From Clostridium thermarum (lineage in GTDB: Bacteria > Bacillota > Clostridia > Clostridiales > Clostridiaceae), in contig NZ_CP040924.1 of the NCBI RefSeq assembly GCF_006351925.1, forward strand, positions 3,105,001 through 3,169,000: a DNA stretch of 64,000 nucleotides, given 5' to 3'. Below, in pieces: positions 15,273-22,428 of this stretch (position 1 is the stretch's first letter; each line of letters opens with the position of its first letter). The translations under genes were made by a program, and so were the position numbers. Below the pieces are notes generated by a model that saw nothing but the letters and a program-made list of their open reading frames with translations, was not told where the DNA came from and did not search any database.

Positions 15273-16604
15273 CTATCTACCTCCTTTGGGCGGTATTTCC
15301 GTTATTATTTGATACTTAGTGTTGTAAGATAGCTCTATAATCCCTACTTCTCCATCCCTTTGCTTTCCTAGCGCTATCTCTAATATCCCAGGCTTTCTAC
15401 TCTCACGATTCTCTCTCTCTGCGTAGTAATCATCCCTGTAAAGAAACATTACTATATCTGCATCTTGTTCAATATTTCCGCTATCCCTTAAATCTGATAG
15501 CTGAGGGTGCTTGTCCGCTCTTGCTTCTACTGCTCGATTAAGCTGTGATAAAGCTACTACACACACGTCAAGATCCTTTGCTAAATTCTTTAGTCCTTCG
15601 CTTATTTGTCCTACTTGGTCATTTCTAGGGGCCTTGGGGTTGTCTGGCCTTATCTTTCCTATATGGTCAATAAAAAGTACATCTAATCCATGCTTAAGCT
15701 TTATTTTCTTAGCTTCTGCTCTTATCTCTGCTAAATTTAAACCAGCCTTACAGTTAAGAAATATGTTGTTTTTACCAGCTATCTCCGCTGCTTTTCGTGT
15801 TAGAATATCAAACTCTGAATCTTTTAGCTCTCCCCTGGATAAGGCTTGTGCTTGTAGTAATGTTCTTGGAGCTAGTAGTCTAATTCCCATCTTTTCTTTA
15901 CTCATTTCCATTTCAAACAACATTACATTATTTTGCTTCGGGATATGACTTATAATGTTCATTGTTAATGCTGTCTTACCCATAGATGGCCTAGCAGCAA
16001 CAATATATAAATCCCCCTTTACAAGGCCGCCAAGGGCTCTATCTAGCAATGCATACCCTGTAGGTATACCTGGAGCCTTTCCACCTCTCTGATAGCTTTT
16101 TTCGATATGATTTAAGGTGTATTCCATTAACTCGGTAGCATTTACTGTTTTCTCTTCTTCAAGATCATTCAATCCTATAAACTCTGTTTCTAGCTTGTCT
16201 ATAATTTTCTTCGGATCACTTTCTTTTTTAAGAGCTATTTCTAAAGCTTCCCGGCAGCCTTTTATAATTTGCCTTTTGTCACTCAGATTTTTTATTATCT
16301 TTGCATGGTTTTTGTAATGTGCTGTGGTAGCAGTTGAATCTATAACTTGTGATAGATAGGTTATCCCTCCAATGCTCTGTAGTTTCTCTTTCTCTAAATT
16401 ATTTGTGAATGTTATTAAATCAATAGGGATGTTCTTTATATATAGCTCTACAAGTTTCTCAAAAATTATTTGGTGTGCTGTATTGTAGAAGTCTGAGGCT
16501 TTAAGAATTGAAACTATATCAACTAAAACATCATTCTTTTGAAATATGCTTGATAATAAGGCTCTTTCTGCTTCAATATCATTTGGTAGTGGCTGATTAA
16601 TCAC
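15273..16604 (-). CDS. dnaB: Phage replicative DNA helicase, DnaB family
   Basis: 443 residues. The N-terminal DnaB domain starts NQPLPNDIEAERALLSSIF. The RecA-like domain has Walker A AARPSMGKTAL (about residues 204-214), Walker B LDVLFIDHIGKI (about 309-320) and motif H4 around AVEARADKHPQLSDLRDSG. The helicase would be loaded by the DnaD-like protein encoded just upstream. The start is a GTG at 16604 following GGCGGTGATACA. Length matches cellular DnaB. Confidence 0.95.
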   Translation of the reverse strand: MINQPLPNDIEAERALLSSIFQKNDVLVDIVSILKASDFYNTAHQIIFEKLVELYIKNIPIDLITFTNNLEKEKLQSIGGITYLSQVIDSTATTAHYKNHAKIIKNLSDKRQIIKGCREALEIALKKESDPKKIIDKLETEFIGLNDLEEEKTVNATELMEYTLNHIEKSYQRGGKAPGIPTGYALLDRALGGLVKGDLYIVAARPSMGKTALTMNIISHIPKQNNVMLFEMEMSKEKMGIRLLAPRTLLQAQALSRGELKDSEFDILTRKAAEIAGKNNIFLNCKAGLNLAEIRAEAKKIKLKHGLDVLFIDHIGKIRPDNPKAPRNDQVGQISEGLKNLAKDLDVCVVALSQLNRAVEARADKHPQLSDLRDSGNIEQDADIVMFLYRDDYYAERENRESRKPGILEIALGKQRDGEVGIIELSYNTKYQIITEIPPKGGR

Positions 16605-16616
16605 TGTATCACCGCC

Positions 16617-17354
16617 TTATGTGAACTTTTTAAGATGTCCCCAGCCATTTGGTGGTTCCTCTTGCTTCTTCTTTTCTGTCTTTCCTTCTACGGTCCAGTT
16701 CTGCAATATCTTTGATATATACCGTACTGTCCTGGCGTTTTTCTCCACTGCTATTCCCATAGCTTCTTTAATCCAATCGTAAGGATACATTTTTACCAGC
16801 TCATTAAGTTCCGGTAACTGACTTGATATTACTCCCATCCTTTTTGTTATAGTTTCAAAATAACTATTAAGTTCATAAGTCTCCGGAAGAAGAATACTAT
16901 CTTCTTCTTTATTATCATTATTATCATTATTGTTTGTGTTCCTTAATGGTTCCGTTATGGTTCCTTCATGGTTCCTTAATGGTTCCGTTATGGTTCCTTC
17001 ATGGTTCCCACGTTGCTGATAAACCTCGTAATTTACTATGGTTATCTTGGTTCCTTTTTTGGTACTTTCCTTTACAATCATGTTGTCATTTGAAAGTAAT
17101 TCGAGGAAATTTCGAACCTTTTTCTTGGACCATCCCCACCTATCGGCAAGCTTTAATTCTGATGTAAAGAAGCTCCCTTTTTCTAGTTTTATCAGCGTGT
17201 TATCCATTAAGATCTTAGCTTCCTTATGATTGGCCGACAGGAGAAGATCCAGCCAAGCATGTGCTTTATCGTATGGTTTCTCCTGCCACAGCCAGTGGTC
17301 TTGTATGCTCCTGTAAAGGCTTATCCAGCCTTTGTTTGTTGCTTCTCCTGCCAT
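16617..17354 (-). CDS. Phage replication initiator, DnaD-like
   Basis: 245 residues. The N-terminal winged-helix region begins KGWISLYRSIQDHWLW, typical of phage replisome organisers. A linker at about residues 115-150 holds two copies of an NHEGTITEPLR repeat and a run of Asn/Asp. The C-terminal part (SYFETITKRMGVIS...WIKEAMGIAVEKNARTVRYISKIL) is the DnaD domain that recruits helicase. It lies immediately before dnaB. The repeat-encoding DNA is probably the phage origin (listed separately). Confidence 0.88.
   Translation of the reverse strand: MAGEATNKGWISLYRSIQDHWLWQEKPYDKAHAWLDLLLSANHKEAKILMDNTLIKLEKGSFFTSELKLADRWGWSKKKVRNFLELLSNDNMIVKESTKKGTKITIVNYEVYQQRGNHEGTITEPLRNHEGTITEPLRNTNNNDNNDNKEEDSILLPETYELNSYFETITKRMGVISSQLPELNELVKMYPYDWIKEAMGIAVEKNARTVRYISKILQNWTVEGKTEKKKQEEPPNGWGHLKKFT
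16935..17011. repeat. Seven tandem 11-bp iterons, putative phage origin
   Basis: Five full copies of ATGGTTCCNTN run head to tail from 16946 to 17000, flanked by degenerate copies at 16935-16945 and 17001-17011. Variants cycle GTT, TTC, TTA, so the array also reads as an exact 33-bp tandem duplication (16939-16971 and 16972-17004). An AT-rich stretch (16905-16935) adjoins it. Iterons plus an AT-rich region inside an initiator gene is the usual layout of a theta-replicating phage origin. Confidence 0.65.
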
Positions 17355-17364
17355 TTAGATTCAC

Positions 17365-18162
17365 CTACTGTTCATCTTGAAACGGTGTTCCCTCATAGTT
17401 TTCAAAATCTGCTTCTACATAGTCAACATTGCCTTTTATGTCCCCTGTTTCTACTGCTTCCGGTTTTATTGTAGCTTGGTCCGCTGTATAAGCATTTTGC
17501 ATTTCAATGCTTAATATTCCCCATTTAGATAGCATGTTTCTAAGAACTGTCTTTTTAGCCATAGCGTCAAAGTCATTTTCCCAACCAAAATCTGATTTAC
17601 TGAATTTGTTTTTATGCTTTATAATTTGTTCCTTGGTCCAGTAAGTTGATTTCTTAAAGCCATTCAGCAATTCAAAATATCCAGCATAGCCGATAATTGC
17701 ATCTGATTTCTTTTGACTAAAATCTATCTTTAATTCCTCTGTAAGTGGATTCCACTCAATAAGCTCACCTTCATGGACTTCGATAACATTTATAGACTTG
17801 TACTGTCCTGTTCTAAGTGCTAGCTGTACATAGCCTTTATAACCAAGTTGAAATTGTGCTCTATTACCATAAGGTACTACCCAGGCATAGCCTAAATTTT
17901 TGTCCACTGGGAGGTCAAGAGTTGCTGCGACCATACAGCTTGCAATTACACTCATTTGGTCGCATTTCTTTAAGTTTGTATCACCGTTAACTAGATTAAC
18001 TATGCTGCTCATGTATTGCGGTGCTTTTTTATTTAATACTTCCTCGAATCTTTTCTTAATAGCAGGACTGTTTAGTAAGCTCTTTATCGTATTCCCTGCA
18101 CTCCCTACTCCTGTTTCCTTCTTAGTTGTTATTTCATTTTTTAATTCATTTACAGTTGCCAT
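17365..18162 (-). CDS. recT: RecT family single-strand annealing protein
   Basis: 265 residues, RecT family. Recognisable stretches are KAPQYMSSIVNLV (about 45-57), CDQMSVIASCMVAATLDLPVD, the YAWVVPYGNRAQFQLGYKGYVQLALRTGQY core (about 90-120), and FDAMAKKTVLRNMLSKWG near residue 205. It anneals complementary strands during phage recombination and works with the exonuclease encoded just upstream. Two bases separate the two genes. Confidence 0.95.
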   Translation of the reverse strand: MATVNELKNEITTKKETGVGSAGNTIKSLLNSPAIKKRFEEVLNKKAPQYMSSIVNLVNGDTNLKKCDQMSVIASCMVAATLDLPVDKNLGYAWVVPYGNRAQFQLGYKGYVQLALRTGQYKSINVIEVHEGELIEWNPLTEELKIDFSQKKSDAIIGYAGYFELLNGFKKSTYWTKEQIIKHKNKFSKSDFGWENDFDAMAKKTVLRNMLSKWGILSIEMQNAYTADQATIKPEAVETGDIKGNVDYVEADFENYEGTPFQDEQ

Positions 18163-18164
18163 TA

Positions 18165-19076
18165 TTAATTACACTCCTTTATTCCAAATTTTCTATATGA
18201 TGATTCTTTGCAAACTTCTTTATATATGTCTGGATATTTATTTTTTAAGAGTTTACTGTCCACTCTTGAAGATGTTACAGGTACCCAGTTGACCTCATAG
18301 TTGCCTACATACCCTTTCTCATTATCTGCAATCTCATTCTTAATGTTGTTCTCTATCTCTTTCAATCTAGTTTCAAGAGTTTTCATGTTTTCTTTAAGCT
18401 GTAAATATTCATCTATCATTTCTTTATACTCTGACTTGAGATTTATCTCTGAAAATTGTACCGGATTAGAGTATTTTTCTTTGAGATACTTTTCAGCTGC
18501 GCTGGATCCATCCAAGGCCGGAGGAATTCTTTTCATGACATGTTCCTCCCAAAACTCCTTCTCGGCCGCTATTATCATTTCAATTAACTCATTGTCCCTA
18601 GGAATTTCTTTATAGATGAACCTTTGTCCACCAATAAGACAAGCTATATAGCATTTCTCTGCACCGATAACAGCCATATAATGCTGACATTGAAGTATGT
18701 AACTAGCTGGTACTTCGTCACCTTCCCACTCTTTAGCACTAAAGCTGTTAGCAGTTTTACATTCCAATATACTGTTTTCTCCTACAACTCTACGGTCAAT
18801 ATTTGCTACCATAAATGGATGTTCAGAATGTATTAAATGCTTATTATCCCTTCTAACCTTCTTACCGGTCCTCTTAGTAAATTCCTTAGCAACTAATTCT
18901 TCAAGTTCCGTTCCCCAGTATGCAGCTTCAGATGTTTCTTTAACTTCTGTTATTTCTTCTGTTTTTTCAAGATATACTTCAAATGGTGTTTTCCACTTGT
19001 TTACTCCTAAGATAGCTCCTACGTCACTTCCACCAATACCTCGCTGCCTTTCTTTAAGCCATTCAAGCTTATCCAT
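18165..19076 (-). CDS. YqaJ-type phage exonuclease
   Basis: 303 residues of the YqaJ/lambda-exonuclease PD-(D/E)xK family. GIGGSDVGAILGVNKWKTPFEVYLEK (about 12-37) and NIDRRVV...SILECKTANSFSAKEW (about 93-118; E-x-K active site) are diagnostic, followed by LQCQHYMAV. The enzyme degrades one strand of duplex DNA to make substrate for RecT. The C-terminal coiled coil (residues about 215-260) is a usual extension. Full length. Confidence 0.94.
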   Translation of the reverse strand: MDKLEWLKERQRGIGGSDVGAILGVNKWKTPFEVYLEKTEEITEVKETSEAAYWGTELEELVAKEFTKRTGKKVRRDNKHLIHSEHPFMVANIDRRVVGENSILECKTANSFSAKEWEGDEVPASYILQCQHYMAVIGAEKCYIACLIGGQRFIYKEIPRDNELIEMIIAAEKEFWEEHVMKRIPPALDGSSAAEKYLKEKYSNPVQFSEINLKSEYKEMIDEYLQLKENMKTLETRLKEIENNIKNEIADNEKGYVGNYEVNWVPVTSSRVDSKLLKNKYPDIYKEVCKESSYRKFGIKECN

Positions 19077-19078
19077 AT

Positions 19079-19357
19079 TTACATTTCCTCCGATCTACCT
19101 TGTAATCTACTGTTCAAGTTTTTAAGTGTTTCTGTAAATCTTGTAAAGTCAATGTTAAAATCAGCGGTCTCTGTTTGTTCTTCTAGATCCTTCTGACCTA
19201 GCATATCTATAATCATTTCTAACAAGTCGCTAAAATCATCTGCTACTTTTACAACTGATACCCAATGATTATTTGTTCTTGTTACTATTTTGCTGTATTC
19301 ATCCACTTTTGCAGTAACATATCCTTTTAACTCTGCAAGTTTTAAATCTCCATCCAC
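19079..19357 (-). CDS. Phage protein before yqaJ, unknown function
   Basis: 92 residues with a GTG start at 19357 behind GGAGGAAATGTAAA. Sequence such as LAELKGYVTAKVDEYSKIVTRTNN is helical. It precedes the yqaJ-recT pair by two bases, the place where small host-nuclease inhibitors or recombination modulators are often found. That function is only suggested by position. Confidence 0.62.
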   Translation of the reverse strand: MDGDLKLAELKGYVTAKVDEYSKIVTRTNNHWVSVVKVADDFSDLLEMIIDMLGQKDLEEQTETADFNIDFTRFTETLKNLNSRLQGRSEEM

Positions 19358-19410
19358 TTTACATTTCCTCCAATCTGAATTAGAATTAACTTAGCGTATT
19401 TTTTGTTTTG

Positions 19411-19433
19411 GCTGCTTCGGCAGCTCTTTTTTT
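19411..19433 (+). terminator. Plus-strand terminator inside the minus-strand operon
   Basis: On the plus strand GCTGC-TTCG-GCAGC (a stable UUCG tetraloop) is followed by TC and eight T. On the minus strand the stem is followed by CAAAACAAAA, with no U-tract. It therefore faces against the local genes and would stop antisense transcription. Confidence 0.5.
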
Positions 19434-19614
19434 ATCTTGTTTTATGATCTTTAACATAGTCATTTAAGCAATCCTCACATACTACATCACCGGCAAAATC
19501 GTAATAGCTTTCGCCATCTAATATGTATCTGTTACATATCATGCAAACGTCTACTACTTCTGCTTTCTCATGCTCATGCCGGTAGTCATACATGCTGTCC
19601 GGTAAGTCTTTCAT
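19432..19614 (-). CDS. Small zinc-finger phage protein (60 aa)
   Basis: Four Cys in two CxxC pairs (VCMICNRY and VCEDCLNDY) about 24 residues apart, with the helix DSMYDYRHEHEKAEV before them. AAGAAGGTGAGAAA precedes the ATG, which overlaps the upstream small membrane-protein gene by 4 bases. Likely zinc-binding; function unknown. Confidence 0.65.
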   Translation of the reverse strand: MKDLPDSMYDYRHEHEKAEVVDVCMICNRYILDGESYYDFAGDVVCEDCLNDYVKDHKTR

Positions 19615-19718
19615 TTTCTCACCTTCTTTCTCTTTTGCACTATAAATTCATCTATTGCCCCTATTAGAGCAATAAACCCTAAACACCCCCAAAATATCAA
19701 CTGATCCCTTATTAACAC
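19611..19718 (-). CDS. Small single-span membrane protein (35 aa)
   Basis: A GTG at 19718, with GAGGTGG about 9 bases upstream, opens 35 codons: a hydrophobic helix LIFWGCLGFIALIGAI, then DEFIVQKRKKVRK. The positive tail predicts N-out, C-in topology. The stop overlaps the next ATG (ATGA). A GTG three codons earlier is possible. Too short for family assignment. Confidence 0.45.
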   Translation of the reverse strand: MLIRDQLIFWGCLGFIALIGAIDEFIVQKRKKVRK

Positions 19719-19719
19719 C

Positions 19720-19843
19720 CTATTCACCACCTCTCATAGCTTGGACAATTAGTTGGTCCAGTTCTTGGCTTTTTCTAACAATCTCCGGATCGGATTGCAC
19801 CGTTTTGAATTGCTTCATATAACTCTGTTCTGAGTGCTTCCAA
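19720..19843 (-). pseudogene. Spo0E-like phosphatase gene with a one-base frameshift
   Basis: A TTG at 19843 behind AAGGAGGTAGCCACA starts MEALRTELYEAIQNG, the first helix of Spo0E-like aspartyl-phosphate phosphatases. The second helix with the signature, SDPEIVRKSQELDQLIVQ, follows in the +1 frame to a TAG at 19720. Removing one A from the AAAA run in CAAAACGG joins them into about 40 residues. Spo0E proteins dephosphorylate Spo0A~P and delay sporulation; some clostridial phages are thought to carry them. As written, it ends early at TGT TAG. Confidence 0.75.
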
Positions 19844-19848
19844 TGTGG

Positions 19849-20001
19849 CTACCTCCTTACCGTTAATATCTTTCCGGAATATACCTCTAGAAACTCATAG
19901 TATTCAGCAGTTTTCTTTATCCTTAGGAAGTTCTTAGCCTCATATCCCTGTTTAGCAAGAAACTTTTTCTCTTCCATAGTAAGCCTTCTACCGTGTTTCA
20001 A
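19849..20001 (-). CDS. DUF6906-like small phage protein (50 aa)
   Basis: The start is a TTG at 20001 behind GGGAGGTAAAAATT. The protein reads MKHGRRLTMEEKKFLAKQGY and ends YSGKILTVRR. The opening KHGrRpT...KxFi, a following NFL and the closing GKxxTVRR match the short DUF6906 family as I recall it. The family is widespread in Firmicute phages and unstudied. It heads the small operon behind the promoter-like box at 20041-20090. Confidence 0.65.
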   Translation of the reverse strand: MKHGRRLTMEEKKFLAKQGYEAKNFLRIKKTAEYYEFLEVYSGKILTVRR

Positions 20002-20040
20002 AATTTTTACCTCCCTGGTTATAATTCTAAAAACTTTAGC

Positions 20041-20090
20041 ATAATATAATAATGTGGAAGTGTTTGGGTTTTTTACGGTTTAAAAAATTA
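20041..20090 (-). promoter_or_regulatory. Early phage promoter box, copy 1
   Basis: Read on the minus strand it has AAACCG, an A run, AAACACTTC and then TATTATATTATG, with TATTAT/TATATT serving as -10. The same order and spacing recurs at 21505-21560. No good -35 hexamer is present, so the conserved AAACCG...AAACACTTC part may bind a phage activator. It lies 40 bases upstream of the gene starting at 20001. Confidence 0.5.
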
Positions 20091-20453
20091 TAATTGATAA
20101 TCTTTAAAAGCTTTTATGTTGCAGTAGTGTATCTTAAATTCATCAGTTCTGACATCTTCTTCAATTTCAAAACAAAGATGAACTTCTTTATAGTGCCAGA
20201 GCGAAACCGTTGCAATTTGAACATCATCTTTATAAAAAGATAGATTCCAAGTTCCATCATCTTCACTTTTATAAGCCCCAAAGCTGTCAGATATCAAACT
20301 TACTGATAAAACATCGGTTGTTATAAAAGCACCGCAAGATCTATCCTCTTGTTTCAGACTTAATAACTTATTTATGGCATCAACATTCCCGTCAACTATG
20401 CAATCATCAAAACAATCTCTAAACACGAAAGTTTTTGTATAAGTACACCACAT
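20088..20453 (-). CDS. Phage protein of unknown function (121 aa)
   Basis: Begins MWCTYTKTFVFRDCFDDCIVDG and alternates strands and loops to KIHYCNIKAFKDYQL; six Cys are scattered without CxxC pairs. GGAGG lies about 12 bases before the ATG, a slightly long spacing. It precedes the second copy of the early box. No family recognised. Confidence 0.55.
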   Translation of the reverse strand: MWCTYTKTFVFRDCFDDCIVDGNVDAINKLLSLKQEDRSCGAFITTDVLSVSLISDSFGAYKSEDDGTWNLSFYKDDVQIATVSLWHYKEVHLCFEIEEDVRTDEFKIHYCNIKAFKDYQL

Positions 20454-20457
20454 TTTT

Positions 20458-20674
20458 TTACATTTCCTCCTTAATTAATCCATCTTTTATAAGTAATAAC
20501 CTAAATGTTTCTCTTCCTCTTGGGGTTATAAGTGTCTGATTTCCTGCCTTAACATCGTTTTTCCATTCCTTTTTCAACAACCACACCAGCACTATTTTTC
20601 GTTATTGTGTCACAACAAAACTCAATCCCATCTACAAACTTCCAGAATAGTTTTTTAACTTCATTTTTATTCAT
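20458..20674 (-). pseudogene. Small phage gene with a one-base frameshift
   Basis: ATG 20674 follows GGAGGAGAAGCGT. The frame reads MNKNEVKKLFWKFVDGIEFC...ITKNS and hits a TAA at 20549-20551. A coding-like frame one base over continues as WLLKKEWKNDVKAGNQTLITPRG...KEEM to a TAA at 20458. The full span is 217 bases, one more than a multiple of three. Dropping one A from the AAAAA run in ACGAAAAATAG would restore about 71 residues. Family unknown. Confidence 0.6.
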
Positions 20675-20688
20675 ACGCTTCTCCTCCT

Positions 20689-21423
20689 TTATATCCTCAT
20701 TTGGCTGTTTGCCCCAGCAATCATTAACTCTAATTCCCTAGTAGGCTTCCAAGTAACTACATAGTTAAGGGCTTTATCGAAATCTTTAACTGCTGTATTT
20801 CTATAAGAATTAACATCTAAAGCTCTTTTGTAATCTCTCCATAATGCTGAAAACGCTTTTTTATTCAATTCCTTATAAGCAGGTACATCTTTACCGCCCA
20901 GTACCTGTATAACTCTTTGTGTAGCCTTAGTTCTTATCTCTTCCTGCTGCGAATAATCAATAGTCATTTTGTTTTCCAGCTTGTCTACTCTTTCTTCAAT
21001 TTCTTGTGTCCTTCTATCAATTAAGAAGATAGCTTGTAATTCCTTAGATAATCCCTTGAACGGATTTACCTCCTTAGCTCTGAAATATGTATTAACTAAT
21101 TGTCTTTGAACTTCCCAGGCAAGATCATCTGTGAAGGATTTTACTAACATCAGATAGCCGCTTTCTGTAATTAAGATTGCTTTGCTAGCATTTAAACCAA
21201 TTCCGAAATTCGGAAGCCGTTTAATTTCTTTTAAGTCCTCACCTGTAAATTCAAAATAGTCTATGCCTTTTTCAAAATGCTTTTGGTTGTCTAAAAACCT
21301 TTTATTAGCTGTTCCCTCTGGTCTCTCATGAAGAGAATCAATGTCCTTAAAAGTTACTACTCGCTGTCCGTTAAACTCTTTAATCTGTAAATCTTGATTG
21401 TTAATTGTTACTAAATTACTCAA
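20689..21423 (-). CDS. ORF6N-domain phage antirepressor-like protein
   Basis: 244 residues. The N-terminal ORF6N domain (residues about 8-110) is recognisable from FNGQRVVTFKDIDSLHERPEGTANKRF and the later SGYLMLVKSFTDD. A helical linker (about 135-160) and an ORF6C-like C-terminal domain (YKELNKKAFSALWRDYKRAL) follow. Such proteins bind DNA and commonly act as antirepressors in the lysis-lysogeny switch. It lies behind the second early box, consistent with an early regulator. Confidence 0.88.
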   Translation of the reverse strand: MSNLVTINNQDLQIKEFNGQRVVTFKDIDSLHERPEGTANKRFLDNQKHFEKGIDYFEFTGEDLKEIKRLPNFGIGLNASKAILITESGYLMLVKSFTDDLAWEVQRQLVNTYFRAKEVNPFKGLSKELQAIFLIDRRTQEIEERVDKLENKMTIDYSQQEEIRTKATQRVIQVLGGKDVPAYKELNKKAFSALWRDYKRALDVNSYRNTAVKDFDKALNYVVTWKPTRELELMIAGANSQMRI

Positions 21424-21504
21424 TTTTATTTCCTCCTCTCAAAAATCATTGCCATTGCGGCACTAAAGAATTTTTCTAGACGTGAATATTATTAGAAAAG
21501 TTCG

Positions 21505-21560
21505 AATAGAATATAATAGAGAAGTGTTTACCTTTTTCCGGTTTTTGATTTTTTATAATA
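21505..21560 (-). promoter_or_regulatory. Early phage promoter box, copy 2
   Basis: On the minus strand: AAACCG, GAAAAAGG, AAACACTTC, then CTATTATATTCTAT. This repeats the elements at 20041-20090 in the same order, upstream of the ORF6N gene about 80 bases away. The TATATT/TATTAT serves as -10. Confidence 0.5.
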
Positions 21561-21571
21561 GGCGTTTCCGC

Positions 21572-21763
21572 CTATTGTCCCAAAATTGCCTTTCTCTCTT
21601 TTCTTAGTTCCTCTATCCGCTGTTTTATTTCATTCTTTTTCTTTCTTATGGCCGAAGCCTCTACCACGGTACTGGCTACCGGGAAACTTATAAACTCTTT
21701 CGCAAGTCTTGTATGCTCAACTATGACCTCATTAAGCCTCTTGCAAGCCTCTGGACTTAGCAT
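21572..21763 (-). CDS. Small helical phage protein (63 aa)
   Basis: Begins MLSPEACKRLNEVIVEHTRLAKEF and ends in a charged helix (KKKNEIKQRIEELRKERKAIL). Predicted entirely helical. Its start overlaps the end of the excisionase-like gene by 32 bases. Function unknown. Confidence 0.6.
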   Translation of the reverse strand: MLSPEACKRLNEVIVEHTRLAKEFISFPVASTVVEASAIRKKKNEIKQRIEELRKERKAILGQ

Positions 21764-21944
21764 AATTACCTCCTAGAACAATTACTTCATCTATTCCTAT
21801 CCCCAAGTAGGCTGCAAGATCAGTTTTAGTAAATCTAATCTGTCCGCCAACCTTTCTTCCATTTAGTTTCTTACTTTCAAATAATCTATAAATTGTTGCA
21901 CTACTAACTTTTAAATATTCCGCAACCTCTGCTACTGTATACAT
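21732..21944 (-). CDS. Excisionase-family helix-turn-helix protein
   Basis: Start taken at ATG 21944 (MYTVAEVAEYLKVSSATIYRL), behind GGAGGATGGGGT. The 70-residue protein has the MerR/excisionase winged HTH pattern: TVAEVAEYLKVSSATIYRLFESKKLNGRKVGGQIRF..TDLAAYL. Such proteins either assist excision with the integrase or act as small regulators. The C-terminal IDEVIVLGGNYAKSRG is unusual and unexplained. Confidence 0.82.
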   Translation of the reverse strand: MYTVAEVAEYLKVSSATIYRLFESKKLNGRKVGGQIRFTKTDLAAYLGIGIDEVIVLGGNYAKSRGLQEA

Positions 21945-21961
21945 ACCCCATCCTCCGTGTT

Positions 21962-22162
21962 TTACTTTCTCCAATACTTTTCTTCTATCAAATCATTTGG
22001 TGTTACGCCAAACCCCTTACAAAGTCTGCACAGAATATCTACAGTTACCGAATGACTATTTCTTTCTATTTCAGAAATATAATTTCTAGATACTCCGGTT
22101 TCTTCAGACAATTTTTGTTGTGTCCATCCCCTTAACTTCCTTAGCTCTAAAACCTTAAGCAT
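21962..22162 (-). CDS. XRE-family transcriptional regulator
   Basis: Start taken at ATG 22162 (MLKVLELRKLRGWTQQKLSEETG), with GAGGAAGG upstream. The 66-residue protein is a single lambda-repressor-type HTH (TQQKLSEETGVSRNYISEIER) followed by ILCRLCKGFGVTPNDLIE. It is the second of two tandem small HTH genes transcribed away from the repressor and resembles Cro-like regulators. Confidence 0.85.
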   Translation of the reverse strand: MLKVLELRKLRGWTQQKLSEETGVSRNYISEIERNSHSVTVDILCRLCKGFGVTPNDLIEEKYWRK

Positions 22163-22189
22163 TGTGGACACCTTCCTCATTACGAACTT

Positions 22190-22405
22190 TTAATTCGTAT
22201 TGCTGGTAAAAAAAATTTCCTCTATTGGTTTGCCTAACTCATCTGCGATTTTTTTCGCCACGTCAACTGTAGGAAATCTTTTTCCGCTCTCATATAGTTG
22301 TATACTTCTATCTGTTACACCTACAAGCATAGCCAAATCTTTTTGTGTTAAACCTTTAGTTACTCTAAATATTTTAAAGTTGCTATTTTTCTTTTGTCTT
22401 GTCAT
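22190..22405 (-). CDS. Cro-like XRE-family regulator
   Basis: 71 residues: a basic N-terminus (MTRQKKNSNFKIFRVTKGL), HTH TQKDLAMLVGVTDRSIQLYESGKRFPTVDVA, then KKIADELGKPIEEIFF. It is the first gene of the early minus-strand operon, divergent from the CI-like repressor, which is the position of Cro. GAAGGAGGTGATAAT precedes the ATG. Its promoter at 22429-22457 contains an operator-like half-site. Confidence 0.87.
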   Translation of the reverse strand: MTRQKKNSNFKIFRVTKGLTQKDLAMLVGVTDRSIQLYESGKRFPTVDVAKKIADELGKPIEEIFFTSNTN

Positions 22406-22428
22406 ATTATCACCTCCTTCTAAATAAA

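Noticed and set aside
16935..17011. Regular short repeats considered as a CRISPR array
   Set aside because: The 11-bp units abut without spacers and lie inside a coding gene; they fit iterons.
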